From Bordetella parapertussis (lineage in GTDB: Bacteria; Pseudomonadota; Gammaproteobacteria; Burkholderiales; Burkholderiaceae_B): a stretch of DNA of 36,705 bases. The notes beneath the pieces are model-generated. The model saw nothing but the letters and a program-made list of their open reading frames with translations. It did not search any database and was not told the origin of the DNA. This document shows positions 26,351 to 34,459 of the stretch, piece by piece (positions within the stretch are counted from its first letter, which is position 1; every line of letters begins with the position of its first letter). A program made the position numbers and the translations under genes. The stretch is from assembly GCA_945868195.1 (NCBI GenBank), contig CAMBLP010000003.1, positions 1 to 36,705 on the forward strand. The letters are read 5' to 3'.

Positions 26351-26806
26351 ATGAAACTTTTGTCACGTATCTTGCCTGTCAGCAACATCGTGCTCGACCT
26401 CACCGTTACGAGTAAAAAGCGCGCCTTTGAACAGGCCAGCCTTTTGTTTGAGAACAATGACGGAATTGAGCGCGCGGCCGTTTACGAAAGCTTATTCGCT
26501 CGAGAGCGCCTTGGCTCAACAGCGCTCGGTGGAGGCATCGCCGTTCCACATGGCAGAGTCAAAGGCATCAAGCATGCCGCCGCTGCTTTTTTTAGGTTGG
26601 CACAACCCATTACGTTTGACGCGCCTGACCGCGTGCCTGTTCAACAATTACTTTTTCTCATCGCTCCAGAAGCAGAAACTCAACAACATCTCGATATACT
26701 GGCAGAGGTGGCTCAGCGTCTCTCAGACCCCGCTTTACGAGCACGCCTAGCCACCGAGGTCGATCCCACCCTTGTGCATCAGCTGCTGACCTCCAGTCAG
26801 GCTTAA
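26351..26806 (+). CDS. ptsN: Nitrogen-type PTS regulatory protein IIA(Ntr), PtsN
   Basis: PtsN is the phosphoacceptor of the regulatory nitrogen PTS, which tunes potassium and nitrogen-related regulation rather than sugar uptake. The 151-residue protein has the phosphorylation site AVPHGRVKG with His67, preceded by LFARERLGSTALGGGIA and followed by LLFLIAPEAETQQHLDILAEVAQ. The ATG at 26351 gives the typical N-terminus; an in-frame TTG at 26288 lies close to the hpf terminator. Usual partners ptsP and npr are not in the window. hprK follows after 41 bases. The ATG lacks a visible ribosome binding site and lies seven bases after TATAAT. Confidence 0.92.
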   Translation: MKLLSRILPVSNIVLDLTVTSKKRAFEQASLLFENNDGIERAAVYESLFARERLGSTALGGGIAVPHGRVKGIKHAAAAFFRLAQPITFDAPDRVPVQQLLFLIAPEAETQQHLDILAEVAQRLSDPALRARLATEVDPTLVHQLLTSSQA

Positions 26807-26847
26807 CCACAAAACGGTCGGCCTCTTTCCTTAACTACGGAGTCGCT

Positions 26848-27774
26848 ATGCTGACGGTGCAGGATCTTGTGAATGACAATGTCGAAGACATTTCCTTCAA
26901 ATGGGTGGCAGGACAATCGGCGGCAGATCGCCTGATTCCTGACAACGGGATGGCCGCTGCAGACTTGATCGGCCACCTGAATCTGATCCACCCCTCTCGT
27001 ATCCAAGTCTTTGGTCGCGAAGAAATGGATTACTACACCCGCTTCGATACGCGTCGGCGAGTGCATCATCTCGAAGAGTTGCTCGCGGGAGGCGTTCCTG
27101 CCATCCTGCTGGCTGACGACTTACAGGCCACGGACGATCTTATTCTCAACTGCGAGAATAGCCATGTGCCTCTCTTATCGACCTCGGTGCATGCCGCAGA
27201 ACTGATTGACCTCTTGCGTATTTATCTCAGTCGTCGACTCGCCCCGACCACCACGGTTCACGGCGTCTTCATGGATGTGCTGGGACTCGGTGTTCTCATT
27301 ACTGGTGAATCTGGCCTGGGCAAAAGCGAGCTTGCATTGGAGTTGATTTCTCGCGGTCACGGCCTCGTCGCCGACGATGCGGTTGAGTTGTCTCGTACCG
27401 CACCCCATGCCATCGAGGGCCATTGTCCGGAGCTCTTGCGCAATATGCTCGAGGTGCGGGGTTTGGGTTTGCTCAATATACGAACCATCTTTGGTGAAAC
27501 CTCCGTGCGGCGCAAAATGAAACTCAAACTGATTGTGCATCTGGTTCGTGCAACCGCGCAGGACAAATTCGAACGACTTCCATTACAAGATATGACACAG
27601 GACATGCTGGGTTGTCCGATCCGCAAAGTCATGCTTCAGGTCGCAGCCGGCCGAAACCTCGCCGTGCTCGTCGAGGCCGCTGTACGTAATACGATCCTCA
27701 AACTACGCGGCATCGACACGCTCGCCGAGTTCATGGCACTCCAATCGGCCGCCATCGCTCAAGGGAAAAATTAA
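26848..27774 (+). CDS. hprK: HPr kinase/phosphorylase
   Basis: HprK phosphorylates HPr-type proteins on serine and reverses the reaction with phosphate. In proteobacteria it acts with an incomplete PTS in regulation. The 308-residue protein has the Walker A loop GESGLGKS (153-160), His138 in VHGVFMDV, an Asp pair at 176-177 (ADDAVE), and the HprK signature EVRGLGLLNIRTIFGE. The N-terminal domain (about 1-125) is of the usual type. GGAG with five-base spacing precedes the ATG. It is followed by rapZ after one base. No HPr gene is present here. Confidence 0.94.
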   Translation: MLTVQDLVNDNVEDISFKWVAGQSAADRLIPDNGMAAADLIGHLNLIHPSRIQVFGREEMDYYTRFDTRRRVHHLEELLAGGVPAILLADDLQATDDLILNCENSHVPLLSTSVHAAELIDLLRIYLSRRLAPTTTVHGVFMDVLGLGVLITGESGLGKSELALELISRGHGLVADDAVELSRTAPHAIEGHCPELLRNMLEVRGLGLLNIRTIFGETSVRRKMKLKLIVHLVRATAQDKFERLPLQDMTQDMLGCPIRKVMLQVAAGRNLAVLVEAAVRNTILKLRGIDTLAEFMALQSAAIAQGKN

Positions 27775-27775
27775 T

Positions 27776-28648
27776 ATGCCTCCGCTCAAAGTCGTTCTCT
27801 TGACTGGCATTTCCGGCTCTGGCAAATCCGTGGCGTTGCGCATGCTGGAAGATGCGGGCTACGTGTGTGTCGACAATCTTCCTCTGCGTTTTTTGCATGA
27901 CTTTATAACCTCGATGCGCGATGATGCGTCTAATCGAATCGCCGTCGCAATCGATGTCCGCTCCCCTGGTGAGCTTGCAGAGATGCCTGCCGTCATTAGC
28001 GCGCTCAAAACAGCAAACACTGAATTCAAATTGATTTTTCTAGATGCAGATAATGAAACTCTGGTGCATCGCTACTCAGAGTCGCGTCGTCGTCATCCCC
28101 TCGCAGAGCGACAGACCCAAAAAGGGCTGAACACTACGCTTGAAGAATGTATTCAGCTAGAGCGCGATCAACTCAGTGACCTGCGCAACTTAGGCCATGT
28201 CATCGACACCTCGGGACTGATGCCGGGGCAACTGCGCGCCTGGATTCGCGACCTGATTCAAGCCGACCGCAAACCACTACTCATTACCTTTGAATCCTTT
28301 GCGTTTAAAGAGGGCGTCCCCAGAGACGCCGACTTGGTGTTTGACGTGCGATGCCTGCCAAATCCTCACTATGATCCCGCGCTGCGTCCCCTCACCGGTC
28401 GAGATCAACCTGTCGCGAACTGGCTCAAAAGTTTCGCGGACGTCGGGCTGATGGTCAGCGACATCGAGAGCTTTATTCGCAAATGGTTACCGCGTTACAC
28501 CGAAGACACACGCAGCTACCTAACAGTCGCCATCGGCTGCACCGGTGGTAAACATCGCTCCGTGTACGTGGTCGAAACACTCGCCGAACGCTTTGCCGAA
28601 CAACAATTGCTCGTGCGCCATCGTCATCAACCCGAGATCTCCGGATGA
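27776..28648 (+). CDS. rapZ: RNase adapter / nucleotide-binding protein RapZ
   Basis: RapZ (YvcJ/YhbJ family) binds nucleotides. In E. coli it guides RNase E to the small RNA GlmZ and senses glucosamine-6-phosphate to control GlmS. The 290-residue protein has Walker A GISGSGKS (11-18), YVCVDNLPLRFL after it, and the C-terminal RNA-binding region with VAIGCTGGKHRSVYVVE. It starts one base after the hprK stop (TAATATG) and its own stop overlaps the next gene (ATGA at 28645-28648). Whether GlmZ-type RNAs exist in this organism cannot be seen from this window. Confidence 0.93.
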   Translation: MPPLKVVLLTGISGSGKSVALRMLEDAGYVCVDNLPLRFLHDFITSMRDDASNRIAVAIDVRSPGELAEMPAVISALKTANTEFKLIFLDADNETLVHRYSESRRRHPLAERQTQKGLNTTLEECIQLERDQLSDLRNLGHVIDTSGLMPGQLRAWIRDLIQADRKPLLITFESFAFKEGVPRDADLVFDVRCLPNPHYDPALRPLTGRDQPVANWLKSFADVGLMVSDIESFIRKWLPRYTEDTRSYLTVAIGCTGGKHRSVYVVETLAERFAEQQLLVRHRHQPEISG

Positions 28649-29220
28649 AAAGCGGCACGTCTCGACTGCTGCGACTATTAAGTATCTGCGCTTTATGTGG
28701 ACTCCTCGCAGCCTGTGGCTCGAGCTCACGCAAAGGCGGCTATTACAAAGACGATGGGCCCGGTGCCAATCCACCCGCCAATCTGGATCGCGTGCCAAAT
28801 GCCGTACCCAAAATCGAGCCGCTCGCACGGGGTCCAAATCGACCCTATACCGTGCTTGGACAAAGCTTTACACCTGATACAAGCGGACGTCCTTATCGCG
28901 TTCAAGGACGCGCCTCATGGTACGGCAGAAAGTTTCATGGCAAACCGACCTCGAACGGTGAGCGCTATGATATGTACGCGATGACCGCTGCGCATCCCAC
29001 GCTCCCGATCCCCAGTTATGTGCGAGTCACGCGCGTGTCGACCGGCAAAACCATCGTGCTGCGGGTCAACGACCGAGGACCTTTCCTTCGGGGCAGAGTG
29101 ATTGATTTATCCTATGTAGCAGCCTATCAACTCGGTGTGATAGCCACCGGCAGTGCTGAGGTGATCGTCGAGCGGATCATGCCCGAGGAAATTCGCAACT
29201 GGCGGGCGCGTAAACCTTAG
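28645..29220 (+). CDS. rlpA: RlpA-like septal lipoprotein (DPBB domain, no SPOR)
   Basis: A 191-residue predicted lipoprotein. The lipobox is LLAAC at about residues 20-24, followed by a Ser/Gly/basic linker. A double-psi beta-barrel domain (about 85-180) has RASWYGRKFHGKPTSNGERYDMYAMTAAHPTLP, the catalytic-type HPTLP segment, and VNDRGPF plus IDLSYVAAYQLG. RlpA proteins are peptidoglycan lytic transglycosylases or cell-wall-bound septal factors. The SPOR domain of E. coli and Pseudomonas RlpA is absent, so septal targeting through denuded glycan is not expected. The ATG overlaps the rapZ stop. It converges with rsmI after 45 bases without an evident terminator. Confidence 0.85.
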   Translation: MKSGTSRLLRLLSICALCGLLAACGSSSRKGGYYKDDGPGANPPANLDRVPNAVPKIEPLARGPNRPYTVLGQSFTPDTSGRPYRVQGRASWYGRKFHGKPTSNGERYDMYAMTAAHPTLPIPSYVRVTRVSTGKTIVLRVNDRGPFLRGRVIDLSYVAAYQLGVIATGSAEVIVERIMPEEIRNWRARKP

Positions 29221-29265
29221 CCATGCATCGAACTGAGCGACCTCCTACTTTCAAACAAACGACTC

Positions 29266-30240
29266 TTAAGTCTCTTCGCGTTTCGCTTTAAGCGCGATTG
29301 CCCGGGCATACAAGGCATCTCGCGGCTGACCGGTCGCCTTGGCTGCCACACGGGCAACGTCGCGCACGGACATCGACTCCAGCAGTGCATCAAGCCACGC
29401 ATCAATCGAGGCACTCTCTTCTAGTTCGAGCTCCTCTGACCGCACGACAACAGGAGGATGAATAATGACAACATACTCTCCTTGCTCGCGATGCGGATCC
29501 GCTGCGAGCCACTGCGCCGCTTGCGCAATTGGCATCGTCGCAATTTCCTCGAAACGCTTAGTCAGCTCGCGGGCAAACGTCACCTTGCGTGTCGGACCAA
29601 CCACTGCCACCGCATCTGTCGCGCTAGCGACAATCCGATGCGGCGCCTCATAAAATACAGTTGCTGCCGTCAGCTGTGTCCATTGCCTAAACCAACGCTG
29701 CCTCGCAGCAGACTTGGTCGGAGCAAATCCTGCGAATACAAATCCCGGCGAAGCGTCCGTCGTCACGCCCGCGCCCATCAACGCCGTGATCAAGGCGCTT
29801 GCACCGGGTAAAGGAATCACCCGCAAACCCGCCTCCCGAACGGCCTGCACCACCAGGCTACCCGGATCACTCACCGCGGGGGAGCCCGCATCGGAGACCA
29901 GGGCCACACGCTGCCCGGACTGAATGCGCCCGACGATTTCAGCCGCAACGCTCATTTCGTTATGACGGTGTGCAGCAATCAAGGGCGTATTGATTCCCCA
30001 AGCCTCGAGCAAGTTCCGGCTCGCTCGGGTGTCTTCGGCGGCAATCACATCTGCCCGGCTCAGGGCATGCCAAGCACGCAAACTCAAGTCACCTAAGTTT
30101 CCAATCGGTGTCGCGACGACATACAGGGCGTGCGTCGGCCATTGCTGTCCCTCCATACGCTCACTCAACCGTCCCCAGGCGTCTGGCGGTGAGTCGGAAT
30201 GTGCATGTTCGGTCATTGCGGATAGGCGAGGTTCATTCAT
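29266..30240 (-). CDS. rsmI: 16S rRNA (cytidine(1402)-2'-O)-methyltransferase RsmI
   Basis: RsmI 2'-O-methylates C1402 of 16S rRNA in the P-site region. The 324-residue protein belongs to the tetrapyrrole-methylase-like family: VVATPIGNLGDLSLRAWHALSRADVIAAEDTRASRNLL, then LVSDAGSPAVSDPGSLVVQAVREAGLRVIPLPGASALITALMGAG. A C-terminal extension ends in a basic stretch. The start is uncertain: ATG at 30240 and ATG at 30216 both lack a clear ribosome binding site. A longer in-frame start at 30456 would lie inside the divergent yraN gene and is rejected. The rsmI/yraN divergent pair matches the yraL-yraN arrangement of other proteobacteria, but without lpoA. Confidence 0.93.
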   Translation of the reverse strand: MNEPRLSAMTEHAHSDSPPDAWGRLSERMEGQQWPTHALYVVATPIGNLGDLSLRAWHALSRADVIAAEDTRASRNLLEAWGINTPLIAAHRHNEMSVAAEIVGRIQSGQRVALVSDAGSPAVSDPGSLVVQAVREAGLRVIPLPGASALITALMGAGVTTDASPGFVFAGFAPTKSAARQRWFRQWTQLTAATVFYEAPHRIVASATDAVAVVGPTRKVTFARELTKRFEEIATMPIAQAAQWLAADPHREQGEYVVIIHPPVVVRSEELELEESASIDAWLDALLESMSVRDVARVAAKATGQPRDALYARAIALKAKREET

Positions 30241-30291
30241 TGTGTCAGTGTAGACCGCCCAACCACTCTGCGTCACGCACAAGCGCCTCCT

Positions 30292-30816
30292 ATGACCCAA
30301 ACGCCCACGCCAGATTTGACTCTTTTCATCCTCGCCGAGGCTGCGCAAAAGCGCGCGATTCTCGCAAGACGACGCAAACAGCGCCGCCGTGAGTCCAACA
30401 GACGCGCTTCGGACAAAAAACGCTCGACCCGCAACATGGTCCGCAGCAACACTCAACGCCTTGGGGACCTCTATGAACGGCGGGCTTGGGAAGTTTTACA
30501 GCAGGCAGGTTGCGCCTTGCTTGGTTATCAACTCCGCTGCCCTCTCGGTGAACTCGATCTGGTCGTCAAAGAGGGTGAAATCCTGGTTTTCGTCGAAGTA
30601 CGCTATCGACGCAACCGCCTGTTCGGGGGAGCGACCGCGAGCATCACTCGCGTCAAGCAGCAAAGATTGCTCAAAACCATTGATTGGTGGCTACCCAAGC
30701 TTGTGCGGGAAGCCTTTGGGGGCAAGATGCCGCAGTGCCGAATCGATCTTGCCACCTTCGACCAAGACAACCTGACCTGGCACCGCGACGCCCTGCGCTT
30801 AACCCAAGATAAGTGA
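30292..30816 (+). CDS. yraN: UPF0102 endonuclease-like protein YraN
   Basis: A 174-residue member of the YraN/UPF0102 family with a Holliday-junction-resolvase-like nuclease fold. The core begins near residue 54 with TQRLGDLYERRAWEVLQQAG and has the catalytic pattern GELDLVVKEGEILVFVEVRYRR (acidic residues and ExK-like). FGGATASITRVKQQRL follows. The first about 50 residues form an extra, very basic extension (repeated Arg/Lys), seen in some relatives. An internal ATG at 30436 would give the standard length; neither start has a good ribosome binding site. Biological role is not established. It is divergent from rsmI. Confidence 0.85.
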   Translation: MTQTPTPDLTLFILAEAAQKRAILARRRKQRRRESNRRASDKKRSTRNMVRSNTQRLGDLYERRAWEVLQQAGCALLGYQLRCPLGELDLVVKEGEILVFVEVRYRRNRLFGGATASITRVKQQRLLKTIDWWLPKLVREAFGGKMPQCRIDLATFDQDNLTWHRDALRLTQDK

Positions 30817-30849
30817 GATAATAAAGTTTCTATACTTCAGATCATCGCC

Positions 30850-31443
30850 ATGGACCTTGCCAACCACCTTGCCGCCCATTTCGAGGACAACATCGCCGCG
30901 ACACGACGCAGCATGGATGTGCTCGTCGCCCCCCTCTCGCAGGCAATAGACTTGTGCTTTGGCTGCGTGACCAGCAATTCAAAAATTTTAGCGTGTGGCA
31001 ATGGCGGCTCTGCGGCTGATGCGCAACACTTTATTGCCGAACTCGTCGGACGTTTCGAACGTGAACGTTTACCTCTGGCTGGAGTCGCGCTTAACACCGA
31101 TACCTCGATCATGACGGCTGTGGGTAATGATTACGGTTTTGATCAGATTTTCTCACGCCAGATCAGTGCACTTGGTCAACCTGGCGACGTGCTTGTCGCG
31201 ATTTCCACTAGCGGAAATTCAGCGAACGTCAAGCTTGCCATTGCAGCCGCCCATGAGCGTGAAATGCGTGTCATCGCCCTCACTGGCAAAGGCGGCGGTC
31301 AGATCAAAGACCTTTTGCTCGACAACGATATCCACCTGTGTGTGGCGCATGACCGCACCATGCGCATCCAGGAAGTTCACATCCTTCTTTTGCACATCCT
31401 GTGCGATGGCATAGATCATTTATTACTTGGAGATCCCGCATGA
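30850..31443 (+). CDS. gmhA: Phosphoheptose isomerase GmhA (in the DiaA position)
   Basis: A 197-residue SIS-domain protein. GmhA converts sedoheptulose 7-phosphate to heptose 7-phosphate for LPS; the related DiaA instead binds DnaA. The protein has CGNGGSAADAQHF (49-61), E64 matching the GmhA catalytic Glu65, AISTSGNSANV, and RIQEVHILLLH (172-182), with H182 aligning to the catalytic His180 of E. coli GmhA. DiaA, as I recall it, has Asn there, so enzyme activity is more likely. The genomic position, after yraN and before a BON lipoprotein, is that of diaA (yraO). Its ATG lacks a ribosome binding site and lies 13 bases after TATACT at 30831-30836. Its stop overlaps the next gene. Confidence 0.82.
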   Translation: MDLANHLAAHFEDNIAATRRSMDVLVAPLSQAIDLCFGCVTSNSKILACGNGGSAADAQHFIAELVGRFERERLPLAGVALNTDTSIMTAVGNDYGFDQIFSRQISALGQPGDVLVAISTSGNSANVKLAIAAAHEREMRVIALTGKGGGQIKDLLLDNDIHLCVAHDRTMRIQEVHILLLHILCDGIDHLLLGDPA

Positions 31444-32189
31444 GCCTTGAAAGACAATTCATTCGTCCTTTGATCATATGCGCCGCCCTGATTGGCGCGG
31501 GATCGACGCTTACCGCATGCGTGCCCTTACTGATTGGTGGAGCCGCTGCAACAACCGGCTTAGTCGTGGTCGATCGACGCAGCTTAGGCGAACAAGTCGA
31601 TGACAAATCCATCGAACTCAAGATCGGCGGTCAGTTCCGCGAAAGCTTCGGCGATGCGGTTCGCGCAACGGTCACCTCCTATGATGGCGTCGTTTTACTC
31701 ACGGGCGACACGATCAGTAGGGAGTTTAAAGACCGTGCGGCAGAGATGGCACGAAAAGTCGAAGGCGTTAAATCCGTCTCTAACCAGATTGCTACCGTCA
31801 AACAATTGGCCTCCTTTGGTGTTGTGAGTAACGACATCTGGATTACCTCTAAGGTCATGACAATCTTGGCGACCACCAAAGACATTCCTTCGCGCACCAT
31901 CGTGGTTACAACAGATCGCGGCGTGGTGTATCTGATGGGTCTAGTGACCCAACGCGAAGGCGATATGGCAGCAGCCGCTGCGGCCAAGGTCAGCGGTGTC
32001 AAGCGTGTCGAAAAACTCTTTCAGATCGTCACGCCCGAGGAGGCAAAACGCTTGGATGACGCAGCGCGTATAGGGAGCAATAACACCAAGCCCACCACGC
32101 CAATAGGCGAAACGCCTGTCAGTGGCTCGGGTGCAATGGGTGGGGATGCCCCGCCTGCCGGCGGTGTCCAGGCAATGCCGATCCAATGA
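31440..32189 (+). CDS. BON-domain outer membrane lipoprotein (YraP/DolP-like)
   Basis: A 249-residue lipoprotein. The signal peptide ends in the lipobox LTAC (about 24-27). Two BON domains follow: one from about 55 (SIELKIGGQFRESFGDAVRATVTSYDGVVLLTGDT), one from about 130 (ITSKVMTILATTKDIPSRTIVVTTDRGVVYLMGLV). The tail is rich in Gly, Pro and Thr. E. coli DolP (YraP) localises to the outer membrane and division site and supports membrane integrity. The ATG at 31440 overlaps the gmhA stop (ATGA); a further in-frame start at 31401 lies within gmhA. It ends overlapping the thioredoxin-like gene. Confidence 0.88.
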   Translation: MSLERQFIRPLIICAALIGAGSTLTACVPLLIGGAAATTGLVVVDRRSLGEQVDDKSIELKIGGQFRESFGDAVRATVTSYDGVVLLTGDTISREFKDRAAEMARKVEGVKSVSNQIATVKQLASFGVVSNDIWITSKVMTILATTKDIPSRTIVVTTDRGVVYLMGLVTQREGDMAAAAAAKVSGVKRVEKLFQIVTPEEAKRLDDAARIGSNNTKPTTPIGETPVSGSGAMGGDAPPAGGVQAMPIQ

Positions 32190-32677
32190 AAAAAATCGTT
32201 GCCTTGATTCTTTTGGTTGTTGTAGGAGGCCTGACGACTTGGTTCGTCAGTACCCGCGCGACCCCTGCGCCAGACGTGTCATTAACCTCGCTCTCGGGCC
32301 AGAAAATCGCTCTCCCTGAGTTGCGCGGTAAGGTTGTGTTGGTCAAGTTTTGGGCGACCAACTGTGTCAGCTGCGTGGCACAGATGCCCGACAATATTGA
32401 AAACTACAACAAGTATCATGCTCAAGGCTTTGATCTCATCGCCGTGGCCATGGAATACGATCCCATCAACTTTGTCCAAAAGTTCGTCGAAACACGCAAA
32501 CTACCCTTTACTGTTGCGCTGGATACACAGGGCACCGTCGCAAAAGCCTTTGGTGATGTCAAACTTACCCCGATGGCGTTCCTAATCGATAAAAATGGCA
32601 ATATCATCAAGCGTTATTTGGGCTTGTACGACAAAACCGAATTACGCAAATCGATTGAAAAAGCACTCGCGGGCTAA
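32186..32677 (+). CDS. TlpA/ResA-type thioredoxin-like protein
   Basis: A 163-residue protein with an N-terminal membrane anchor or uncleaved signal (about 4-21) and a periplasmic thioredoxin fold. The active site is C60-V-S-C63 in KFWATNCVSCVAQMP, and the cis-proline is P129 in KLTPMAFLID. The fold and location suggest thiol-disulfide chemistry in the periplasm, possibly cytochrome c maturation or general thiol reduction; the partner is unknown. The WATNCVSC motif differs from the common WASWCxPC form. Its ATG overlaps the BON lipoprotein stop (32186-32189). Confidence 0.85.
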   Translation: MKKIVALILLVVVGGLTTWFVSTRATPAPDVSLTSLSGQKIALPELRGKVVLVKFWATNCVSCVAQMPDNIENYNKYHAQGFDLIAVAMEYDPINFVQKFVETRKLPFTVALDTQGTVAKAFGDVKLTPMAFLIDKNGNIIKRYLGLYDKTELRKSIEKALAG

Positions 32678-32736
32678 GCTCGTCTCATAAAAAATTCATC
32701 TCTTTCACTGCTTGTCCACCCTGATGCCTCAGCCAA

Positions 32737-33636
32737 ATGAATAGCCAGCCTCCCTCTGCCTCTATGCCTCCCGAAGTCGTTGCGAAAGTGCTCTCTGAGA
32801 GCTTGCCCTACATCAAACGCTTCCATGGCAAAACCATCGTCATCAAATACGGTGGCAATGCAATGACCGAAGAAGTTCTCCAGCGCAGCTTCGCACACGA
32901 CGTCGTTTTGCTCAAACTCATCGGACTCAATCCCATTGTCGTTCACGGCGGCGGCCCCCAAATCGATGAAGCCCTCCGCAGAATCGGCAAACAAGGCACC
33001 TTTATCCAAGGCATGCGCGTCACAGACGCCGAAACCATGGAAGTCGTAGAGTGGGTGCTCGGCGGACAAGTGCAACAAGACATTGTGTTGATGATCAATG
33101 AAGCGGGCGGGAAAGCCGTCGGCCTCACTGGCAAAGACGGCTGCCTGATTCAGGCACGCAAAAAAATGATGCCTAACAAGGACGATCCCGCCCACCCGAT
33201 CGATATCGGTTTTGTGGGCGACATCGCCCACGTCGAACCCGCGGTTGTCAAGGCCTTGCAGGACGATCAGTTCATCCCCGTAATTTCTCCGATTGGCTAC
33301 GGCGAAGACGGTCTCGCCTACAACATCAACGCTGACATCGTCGCTGGCAAAATGGCAGAGGTGCTGGGTGCCGAAAAGCTGCTCATGATGACCAACACGC
33401 CCGGCGTGCTCAACAAAGATGGTCAATTGCTGCGCAGCCTATCGGCACTGACGATCGACGCACTCTTTGCCGACGGTACCATCTCTGGCGGTATGCTCCC
33501 CAAGATCTCCTCCGCCCTGGATGCCGCACGTAATGGTGTGAAATCTGTGCACGTCGTCGATGGTCGCGTTCCGCATTGCCTGCTGCTCGAAATCCTGACG
33601 GATCGGGGCGTGGGCACCATGATCACCTCAGAGTGA
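32737..33636 (+). CDS. argB: Acetylglutamate kinase ArgB
   Basis: ArgB phosphorylates N-acetylglutamate in arginine synthesis. The 299-residue amino acid kinase has [10 protein letters not shown] near the N-terminus (about 34-43), [13 protein letters not shown], the long N-terminal helix typical of arginine-inhibited hexameric enzymes, [43 protein letters not shown] and [11 protein letters not shown]. The start at 32737 has no clear ribosome binding site; ATG 32764 is an alternative. It is followed by a HAD phosphatase gene and slmA, an order also found in related betaproteobacteria. Confidence 0.95.
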   Translation: MNSQPPSASMPPEVVAKVLSESLPYIKRFHGKTIVIKYGGNAMTEEVLQRSFAHDVVLLKLIGLNPIVVHGGGPQIDEALRRIGKQGTFIQGMRVTDAETMEVVEWVLGGQVQQDIVLMINEAGGKAVGLTGKDGCLIQARKKMMPNKDDPAHPIDIGFVGDIAHVEPAVVKALQDDQFIPVISPIGYGEDGLAYNINADIVAGKMAEVLGAEKLLMMTNTPGVLNKDGQLLRSLSALTIDALFADGTISGGMLPKISSALDAARNGVKSVHVVDGRVPHCLLLEILTDRGVGTMITSE

Positions 33637-34403
33637 TTCCCAAGCGGTTCGCACCCCATGCCCCGATCCGCACGCGGCGAGCCCGCGTGCATAGCCCTGC
33701 GCGCAAAGTTGAGATTTCCAAAGCCCGCAAACGCGTGTGGCTTTTCGATCTCGACAACACCTTGCACGACACTTCTTACAAGATATTTCGAGAAATTAAT
33801 CTTGGCATGACCGCAGCCGTCATGGAGAGTTTGGAGGTCGATGAAGCGACCGCCACTCACCTGCGGACAAGCTATTGGAAACGCTACGGGGCCACCCTAA
33901 TCGGTTTGGTGCGTCATCATGGTGTCGATGCCCATCAGTTTTTGCATCGTAGCCACAATTTCGATGTCGGCCCCTTGATTCGAGCTGAACGCGGTTTAGC
34001 GCACAAGCTGCGTCGCCTGCCTGGTCGTAAAATTCTTGTCACCAATGCGCCACTGCATTACGCCCGTGCTGTCATGAAACATCTCAACATCCTGCGCTGC
34101 TTCGATGGTTTTTGGGGGATCGAGCAAATGCGTCTGCACGGGCACTACAAGCCAAAACCTTCCGTGACTCTGATGCGTCACATCCTCGCTCACGAAGGCA
34201 TCCATCCAAGACGGGCCGTGCTTGTCGAGGACACGACTGCCAACCTGCGCGGCGCGAGACACGCGGGCTTGCGCACAGTCCATGTCTTTCACCCAGGAAC
34301 ACCCTTTGCGAAAGGCAAGCGAGGACGTCCCAATTACGTAGACTTACGGGTAAACTGCGTAGGTGATTTATTGCTGCAAAAGCGCACTCTCCAAGGAGTG
34401 TGA
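33633..34403 (+). CDS. HAD-superfamily pyrimidine 5'-nucleotidase-like protein
   Basis: A predicted cytoplasmic phosphatase of the SDT1/pyrimidine 5'-nucleotidase type. Motif I is [11 protein letters not shown], with the nucleophile Asp and the following Asp; [21 protein letters not shown] is motif II; and [11 protein letters not shown] with [23 protein letters not shown] supplies motifs III and IV. The start is uncertain. GTG at 33633 overlaps the argB stop (GTGA), suggesting coupling, while GTG at 33687 would shorten the protein by 18 residues; neither has a good ribosome binding site. Substrate is inferred from family only. An imperfect hairpin lies around its 3' end (34384-34401). Confidence 0.82.
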   Translation: MIPKRFAPHAPIRTRRARVHSPARKVEISKARKRVWLFDLDNTLHDTSYKIFREINLGMTAAVMESLEVDEATATHLRTSYWKRYGATLIGLVRHHGVDAHQFLHRSHNFDVGPLIRAERGLAHKLRRLPGRKILVTNAPLHYARAVMKHLNILRCFDGFWGIEQMRLHGHYKPKPSVTLMRHILAHEGIHPRRAVLVEDTTANLRGARHAGLRTVHVFHPGTPFAKGKRGRPNYVDLRVNCVGDLLLQKRTLQGV

Positions 34404-34406
34404 CTT

Positions 34407-34424
34407 AATGCTTACTCAATGCTT
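34407..34424. repeat. AATGCTT direct repeat with 11-bp period upstream of slmA
   Basis: AATGCTT occurs at 34407-34413 and again at 34418-34424, an 11-bp period, in the 56-base gap before slmA. It could be a site for a regulator binding on one helix face, or chance; no clear promoter hexamers accompany it. Confidence 0.3.
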
Positions 34425-34459
34425 CATCCTCCTTAACGGCTAATTCTGGACTTGAGTGT

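Noticed and set aside
30241..30456. A 72-residue N-terminal extension of rsmI
   Set aside because: It would overlap the divergent yraN gene and lacks family similarity; RsmI normally begins close to VVATPIGNLGD.
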